NCBI GenBank assembly: GCA_014323765.1
Contig: JACONM010000038.1
Location: forward strand, 1-50,782
Reading direction: 5' to 3'
DNA from: Cellvibrionales bacterium
GTDB taxonomy: Bacteria > Pseudomonadota > Gammaproteobacteria > Pseudomonadales > GM7GCV1
Length of the DNA stretch: 50,782 nucleotides
Under the pieces are notes generated by a model that saw only the letters and a program-made list of their open reading frames with translations, ran no database searches and was not told where the DNA came from. Made by a program: the position numbers and the translations under genes. How positions within the stretch are numbered: position 1 is the first letter of the stretch; each line of letters starts with the position of its first letter. This document shows, piece by piece, positions 47,195 to 50,782 of the stretch.

Positions 47195-47848
47195 TCAAGC
47201 TGCCGTGTGTAAGCCGCATTCGCGCCCGGAGTCGACTTTGGTCGGGTCGAAATAGTGGCGGCAACTGGGTAGATTGTGCTGCTGCATGTAGTCTTCCAGC
47301 TGCGCGTCCGTCCAGTAAAAGATCGGCGCGACCTTGAGGATGCCGCGCTGGTCGTGGGAGAGGATGTCGAGGCTTTGGCGGAACTCGGTGTCTTCGCGGC
47401 GGATGCCGTTTATCCAAACCTTTGGGCGCAGGCGGCGCAGGGCGCGGGCGAAGGGGTCGAGCTTGACGATGCGGGTGAACTCGGCGTGGCGGGTGGCTTC
47501 GTCCGGGGTCGGAATGCCGCCGAACTGGGCGTTCAGCCGCTCGGCAGTGACCGCCGGCACAAAGATTTGGGCGTTCAGATTGAGCTGCGCAATGAGCTGG
47601 TCGGCGACCACGTAGGTGTCGCGCATGTTGTAGCCGGAATCGACCCAGACCACCGGCACCGCCGGGTCAACGCCCGCCAGCAGGTGCAGCAATGCGCCAG
47701 AATTGGGGCCAAAACTGGTGGAGGCGATGGTCGGCTGGCCGAGCGCGAGGGCCCAGCGAATGATCTGCGCTGGCGACTGGTCGCGTAGCTGCGCATTGGC
47801 GGCTTTGATGTCGAGCTCGACTTTTTTATCGATCTGCTGGTCCGGCAT
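47195..47848 (-). CDS. cysH: Phosphoadenosine phosphosulfate reductase
   Basis: 217 residues from ATG 47848. PP-loop-type STSFGPNSGALLHL, VVWVDSGYNMRDTY, KVWINGIRREDTEFRQ and the catalytic C-terminal ECGLH. The only Cys is that of ECGLH; the extra Cys pairs that hold an iron-sulfur cluster in APS-type reductases are absent. It should therefore use PAPS with thioredoxin as donor. It makes sulfite for cysteine synthesis; a TauE/SafE exporter is at the left of the window. A small GCCCT-AGGGC hairpin lies at 47163-47178 in the convergent gap. Confidence 0.92.
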   Translation of the reverse strand: MPDQQIDKKVELDIKAANAQLRDQSPAQIIRWALALGQPTIASTSFGPNSGALLHLLAGVDPAVPVVWVDSGYNMRDTYVVADQLIAQLNLNAQIFVPAVTAERLNAQFGGIPTPDEATRHAEFTRIVKLDPFARALRRLRPKVWINGIRREDTEFRQSLDILSHDQRGILKVAPIFYWTDAQLEDYMQQHNLPSCRHYFDPTKVDSGRECGLHTAA

Positions 47849-48059
47849 GGGATGCCCGGGTGAAGAACGGGCGCGTAGTATAGGCAATCCGCTTTATTCC
47901 ATAAAATACTTAAAATTGATATTCATATAACTGTTAGGCAGTTTGGCGGGACTGTGGGGGCGGGCAAGGCTTGAATCGGTGGGCGGCTGGCAATATATTT
48001 GCCGCATCGCTTGCCTTGCCTGCCGCCTGTTACCTGTCACAACTGGGAGACCTGTCGCT

Positions 48060-48968
48060 ATGACCCGAATTATGCTGTTTTTGCTGACCAACTTGGCTGT
48101 GGTGGTGCTGGCCGGGATTATTTTGAATCTGTTCGGCGTGGGTTCCTATTTTGACCCCAATGGCGACCTGAACCTGCAAACCCTGCTGATATTTTGCTTT
48201 GTGTTTGGCATGGCGGGCTCTTTTGTCTCGCTGTTGCTGTCCAAATGGATGGCCAAACGCGCCACTGGCACCCGCCTGATCAAACAACCAGAGAATGCGC
48301 GGGAACGCTGGCTGTTGCAAACCGTGCGCCAGCTGGCGGAGCGGGCCGGCATTGGCATGCCGGAGGTCGGCATCTTTCCGGCGGCGCAGTCGAATGCTTT
48401 TGCGACTGGTTGGAACCGCAATCGGGCTTTGGTGGCGGTCAGCGAAGGGTTGCTGGAACGCTTTGATGAGCAGGAAGTGCGGGCGGTTTTGGGGCATGAG
48501 ATCGGCCATGTGGCCAACGGCGATATGCTGACGCTGGCACTGATTCAGGGGGTGGTGAATACTTTTGTGATGTTTTTTGCGCGGATTATTGGCTATCTGG
48601 TGGACCGCTTGGTCTTCCGTACTACGCAGGGCCGCGGCTTTGGTTTTTATATCGTTACCATCGTCGCCGAGATCGTGCTGGGGGCGTTGGCGAGCATGAT
48701 CGTGCTGTGGTTTTCCCGCCGTCGCGAGTTTCGTGCCGATGCCGCTGGGGCTAAATTGGCGGGCAGCGGGGCCATGATCGCCGCCTTGCAACGGTTGCAA
48801 GCGGAGGTGGGGGTGCCCAATGAGATGCCAGAATCTATGGCGGCTTTTGGCATTTCGGCCAGATCCCGCAAGGGCGGCGGATTGCGTAAAAGCGGCTGGG
48901 CGCGGGCTTTTATGACCCACCCGCCACTGGATGAGCGCATCGCTGCTTTGCGGGGGGTGGCGCGTTGA
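48060..48968 (+). CDS. htpX: Zinc metalloprotease HtpX
   Basis: 302 residues. Two N-terminal membrane segments, [13 protein letters not shown] (HExxH zinc site), then two more membrane segments and [18 protein letters not shown] with the third-ligand Glu. It cleaves misfolded inner-membrane proteins with FtsH. ATG 48060 gives the standard length (E. coli 293). An AT-rich promoter-like gap precedes it. Confidence 0.94.
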   Translation: MTRIMLFLLTNLAVVVLAGIILNLFGVGSYFDPNGDLNLQTLLIFCFVFGMAGSFVSLLLSKWMAKRATGTRLIKQPENARERWLLQTVRQLAERAGIGMPEVGIFPAAQSNAFATGWNRNRALVAVSEGLLERFDEQEVRAVLGHEIGHVANGDMLTLALIQGVVNTFVMFFARIIGYLVDRLVFRTTQGRGFGFYIVTIVAEIVLGALASMIVLWFSRRREFRADAAGAKLAGSGAMIAALQRLQAEVGVPNEMPESMAAFGISARSRKGGGLRKSGWARAFMTHPPLDERIAALRGVAR

Positions 48969-49173
48969 GTGGCTGGGGGATAGTGGGTGGGTTGGGCTGG
49001 TGCGAAGGATGGTTTGTAATGGTGCGCTCTCGGCGGCAGCTATTTGGCGGGGGTGGTGGTCTAGTTTTTCTCTTGTGGTGCGGTACATTCGGAAACTTGG
49101 GGTGGTGGATGCGCTTAAATATCTGTGACGGCGCTGCAATGGTGCTGCTCAACAACACACTGGGCAAGGCGCA

Positions 49174-49208
49174 TGACTATGAAACTTTTTCTATATATTT
49201 CATAGTCA
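49174..49208. repeat. 11-base perfect inverted repeat
   Basis: TGACTATGAAA (49174-49184) and TTTCATAGTCA (49198-49208) flank a 13-base loop; with one bulged A the arms extend to 14 (GCA/TGC). It lies where the toxin-junction remnant stops, and its right arm contains that stop codon. No long T run follows on either strand, so terminator activity is uncertain. The rest of 48969-49205 holds no gene. Confidence 0.45.
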
Positions 49209-49325
49209 ATGCACTGTCGCGAAGCCTGCTGTAACGGCCCCATTGCCGAACTTGCCGCCGGTAAGTTTGCTGAGGGTACCGACGATTATGCCTTGCAGGG
49301 GGTCGGTATCATTGACAAATTTCAT
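49206..49325 (-). pseudogene. Remnant of a polymorphic-toxin junction (pretoxin motif only)
   Basis: A 39-residue frame from ATG 49325: MKFVNDTDPLQGIIVGTLSK then LTGGKFGNGAVTAGFATVH. GGKFGNGA-TAGFA is the same motif as in the toxin at the right edge (GGKFGNGAITAGFAAALG), where it joins backbone to toxin domain. Nothing toxin-like follows it before the stop. I read it as a leftover of an earlier toxin cassette, or the target for cassette exchange. Confidence 0.6.
49216..49262. repeat. Direct repeat shared with 50421-50467
   Basis: About 42 of 47 bases match between 49216-49262 and 50421-50467 (the stretch around GGCCCCATTGCCGAACTTGC is identical). It encodes the GGKFGNGA pretoxin motif. A third, shorter relative (CCGAACTTGCCGCC) occurs near 50608. 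The two main copies are in the same orientation, 1.2 kb apart, bracketing the toxin domain and immunity gene. Confidence 0.8.
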
Positions 49326-49346
49326 CTAAGTATCTTAGAGAACATG

Positions 49347-49931
49347 TTACCAATCCCTTTCGACATGCCGGATCAAAGAACCATCATAATAAAGCAAAGT
49401 AGTTGTTGAGGATAGCCCAGAAATAATTACTGCTCCGCTACCGATGAGTTTATTCCGATCAAGATCAGACCCCATTATTTTTCGATTAGATTTAATATAA
49501 CTAAATTCTTTAGAATCGATATTTATACTATTGCCATAAAATACCGACATTCCCATCAATCCTACATTTTCAATAACTTCCTTAACCTTATAGGATTTTG
49601 AGCTATTTGCTTTTGATGCAAATATCAAAAAATAATTATAGTAACGTACCAAATCCAGATCATTATCGAGAGAATTTTCTTTATGGAACTTATTCCTTTT
49701 TCTCGCCAAAAAGAGGATACTGTTATCCAGATTAGCGGCAAAATCCAATACATAGGGAGATCCATAACTAGCATAGGGATTTACCTCTGGAAAACGATCT
49801 CCGTATACGGCTTCAAAGTTCTGAGATGCGGCTATATCATCCAAGAGGCGGGTTAGCTTGGTTTTTTCACAAGCCAAAGCATGGGTAGACAAAAACAAAA
49901 CTGCGCAAATTTTGATTAGCAATCTAGTCAT
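49347..49931 (-). CDS. Exported putative immunity protein
   Basis: 194 residues, AT-rich, with a signal peptide (MTRLLIKICAVLFLSTHALA, then C). The Cys follows A-L-A, so a weak lipobox is possible, otherwise normal cleavage. The mature part has no known family. Its ATG overlaps the toxin stop by 4 bases (ATGA). Directly downstream position, strong AT bias and export to the periplasm fit immunity against a toxin that acts on the cell wall. Inferred from context only. Confidence 0.65.
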   Translation of the reverse strand: MTRLLIKICAVLFLSTHALACEKTKLTRLLDDIAASQNFEAVYGDRFPEVNPYASYGSPYVLDFAANLDNSILFLARKRNKFHKENSLDNDLDLVRYYNYFLIFASKANSSKSYKVKEVIENVGLMGMSVFYGNSINIDSKEFSYIKSNRKIMGSDLDRNKLIGSGAVIISGLSSTTTLLYYDGSLIRHVERDW

Positions 49932-50782
49932 GGTTTAAACCCTCTTGGCAGCTGTAGATGGTAATGTTGATCTGAGTAGTGATGCGGCATCGCATTTTGA
50001 TCAAATATAAGATTCGTTCGATTGACAGCAGGCCGAACAATATTTACTGGTATCAAATCATCATTTTGATATTTAATTCTCAGATCCACGGCATCACCCC
50101 TTAGATGGGCCCCTCCAGATTTACCAATCAAAGAACCGTCAGTGCTAGAATATGCTTGACCATTCTTCATATAACGATCGCCGCCTGTAACCTTGAATTG
50201 GAAGTTTTCAGTTCCAAGTTCATTTGAAAGATTTTTGTACAAAGATGCTACTTCATCTCGCAAGGCATCGTTACCGAGAGCATATCCATCCGGATTCAAC
50301 TCTCTATCATTGGCTTTTATAGAATACTGATTCTCTCGTTGCTCTCGCTCACTCGTCAGAGACAGCCTTTTATCAGCAGATCCCACCACCTCATAACTCT
50401 CCCAACTCTCCCCAAGTGCTGCCGCAAAGCCTGCCGTAATGGCCCCATTGCCGAACTTGCCGCCAGTGATGGCACTGGCGGTGCCGCCGATGGTAGCGCG
50501 GGTGGCGATTCTTCGCAAGGGGCCGCGGTTGGCCCATGCTGTGGTGCCTTGTTTTGCGATGAGTTTGCCGGCGCCGGTGGTGAGGCCGGCGGCGACAAAG
50601 CCGTGGCCGAACTTGCCGCCTTGTAAGACGCTGGTGATGCCGCCGAGGGTGGCGACGACGGCGACCTCGGTCCAGGTGATGGTGGTGGCGGTGGCGTTGC
50701 TGACATCAAAGCAGGCGGCGGCGATGCAGTTGGCGACGAAGGCGGCGGCTTGGATGGCACTGTTGCTCCAGCCGTTGTTGAT
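49928..50782 (-). CDS. C-terminal part of a polymorphic toxin with M15 peptidase-like toxin domain (start beyond window edge)
   Basis: 284 codons are open to the right edge, so the N-terminus is missing. Residues nearest the edge are small, GC-rich and repetitive (INNGWSNSAIQAAAFVANC, then LGGITSVLQGGKFGHGF), followed by GGTASAITGGKFGNGAITAG, a pretoxin junction typical of RHS/filamentous-haemagglutinin-like proteins. After GESWESYEVV the GC drops sharply and the toxin domain begins. GGAHLRGDAVDLRI matches the zinc motif SxHxxGxAxD of M15 (D-Ala-D-Ala carboxypeptidase/VanY-like) peptidases, with HYSDQHYHLQLP supplying the later His. Predicted activity: cutting peptidoglycan peptides of a rival cell. 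Catalysis is inferred from motif only. Confidence 0.7.
   Translation of the reverse strand: MNNGWSNSAIQAAAFVANCIAAACFDVSNATATTITWTEVAVVATLGGITSVLQGGKFGHGFVAAGLTTGAGKLIAKQGTTAWANRGPLRRIATRATIGGTASAITGGKFGNGAITAGFAAALGESWESYEVVGSADKRLSLTSEREQRENQYSIKANDRELNPDGYALGNDALRDEVASLYKNLSNELGTENFQFKVTGGDRYMKNGQAYSSTDGSLIGKSGGAHLRGDAVDLRIKYQNDDLIPVNIVRPAVNRTNLIFDQNAMPHHYSDQHYHLQLPRGFKP

Noticed and set aside
46545-47417. 290-codon minus-strand frame across the YceI gene
   Set aside because: It runs antisense to a clear signal peptide-YceI protein and is Arg/His/Gln-rich without motifs.

Overview
The window comes from a gammaproteobacterium, probably close to Pseudomonadales. The evidence is gene order. 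pilU-pilT / yggS-proC-yggT-metX-metW-DUF4426-rdgB-hemW is the arrangement known from Pseudomonas. So is the neighbourhood of lpxH, ppiB, glnS and cysS. The genome has an outer-membrane lifestyle (lpxH, RND exporter, beta-barrel protein), type IV pili (pilT/pilU, and a comEA-like gene cut by the left edge), and core metabolism (acnB, pyk, cysH, metXW). I see no tRNA, rRNA, CRISPR array or transposase.

Layout. From 1 to 9 kb: comEA (partial), a lipoprotein, a TauE/SafE permease, an envelope trio (LolA-like protein, beta-barrel protein, RND/MMPL exporter), trmA, and a frameshifted DUF4268 nuclease-like gene. From 9 to 17.5 kb: 5'-nucleotidase, cysS, glnS, ppiB, a copper 'bufferin' RiPP operon (bufA-bufB-bufC-doxX) lying between ppiB and lpxH, then lpxH. 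From 17.5 to 29.7 kb there is an accessory island with lower or uneven GC. It holds a proteasome-like Ntn hydrolase in two overlapping frames joined at a perfect T TTT TTC heptamer, decayed small genes, an orphan MNT nucleotidyltransferase, a retropepsin-like protease with a small partner, a Panacea toxin-antitoxin-like pair, a giant nuclease-helicase-methyltransferase (type ISP-like) interrupted by a G14 tract, a membrane protein and a C5 DNA methyltransferase. From 29.8 to 49 kb: miaE, acnB, pilU, pilT, yggS-proC-yggT-metX-metW-DUF4426-rdgB, a DUF938 methyltransferase, hemW, pyk, an S1/P1-type nuclease, a GIY-YIG protein, a MarR regulator, a YceI fusion, cysH and htpX. At the right edge is the C-terminal part of a polymorphic toxin with an M15 peptidase-like toxin domain, its exported putative immunity protein, and a remnant of a second toxin junction.

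Main points. (1) The restriction-modification gene reads as OFF. Changing the G14 tract to G13 would restore a 1779-residue protein including its likely target-recognition end, which is a classic phase-variation design. (2) The proteasome-like protein keeps Thr1/Asp17 and a downstream Lys and carries an in-phase -1 slippery heptamer. (3) The Panacea pair sits between two copies of the 3' end of the restriction gene, so it may have been inserted there. (4) The toxin/immunity pair at the right edge has an M15 zinc motif and an abrupt AT-rich toxin domain. (5) The base composition of plus-strand genes flips from C-rich (left of about 17.5 kb) to G-rich (right), with the island at the junction. 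This suggests a rearrangement point or a replichore boundary.

All calls are by reading. No database search, alignment program or structure prediction was run.
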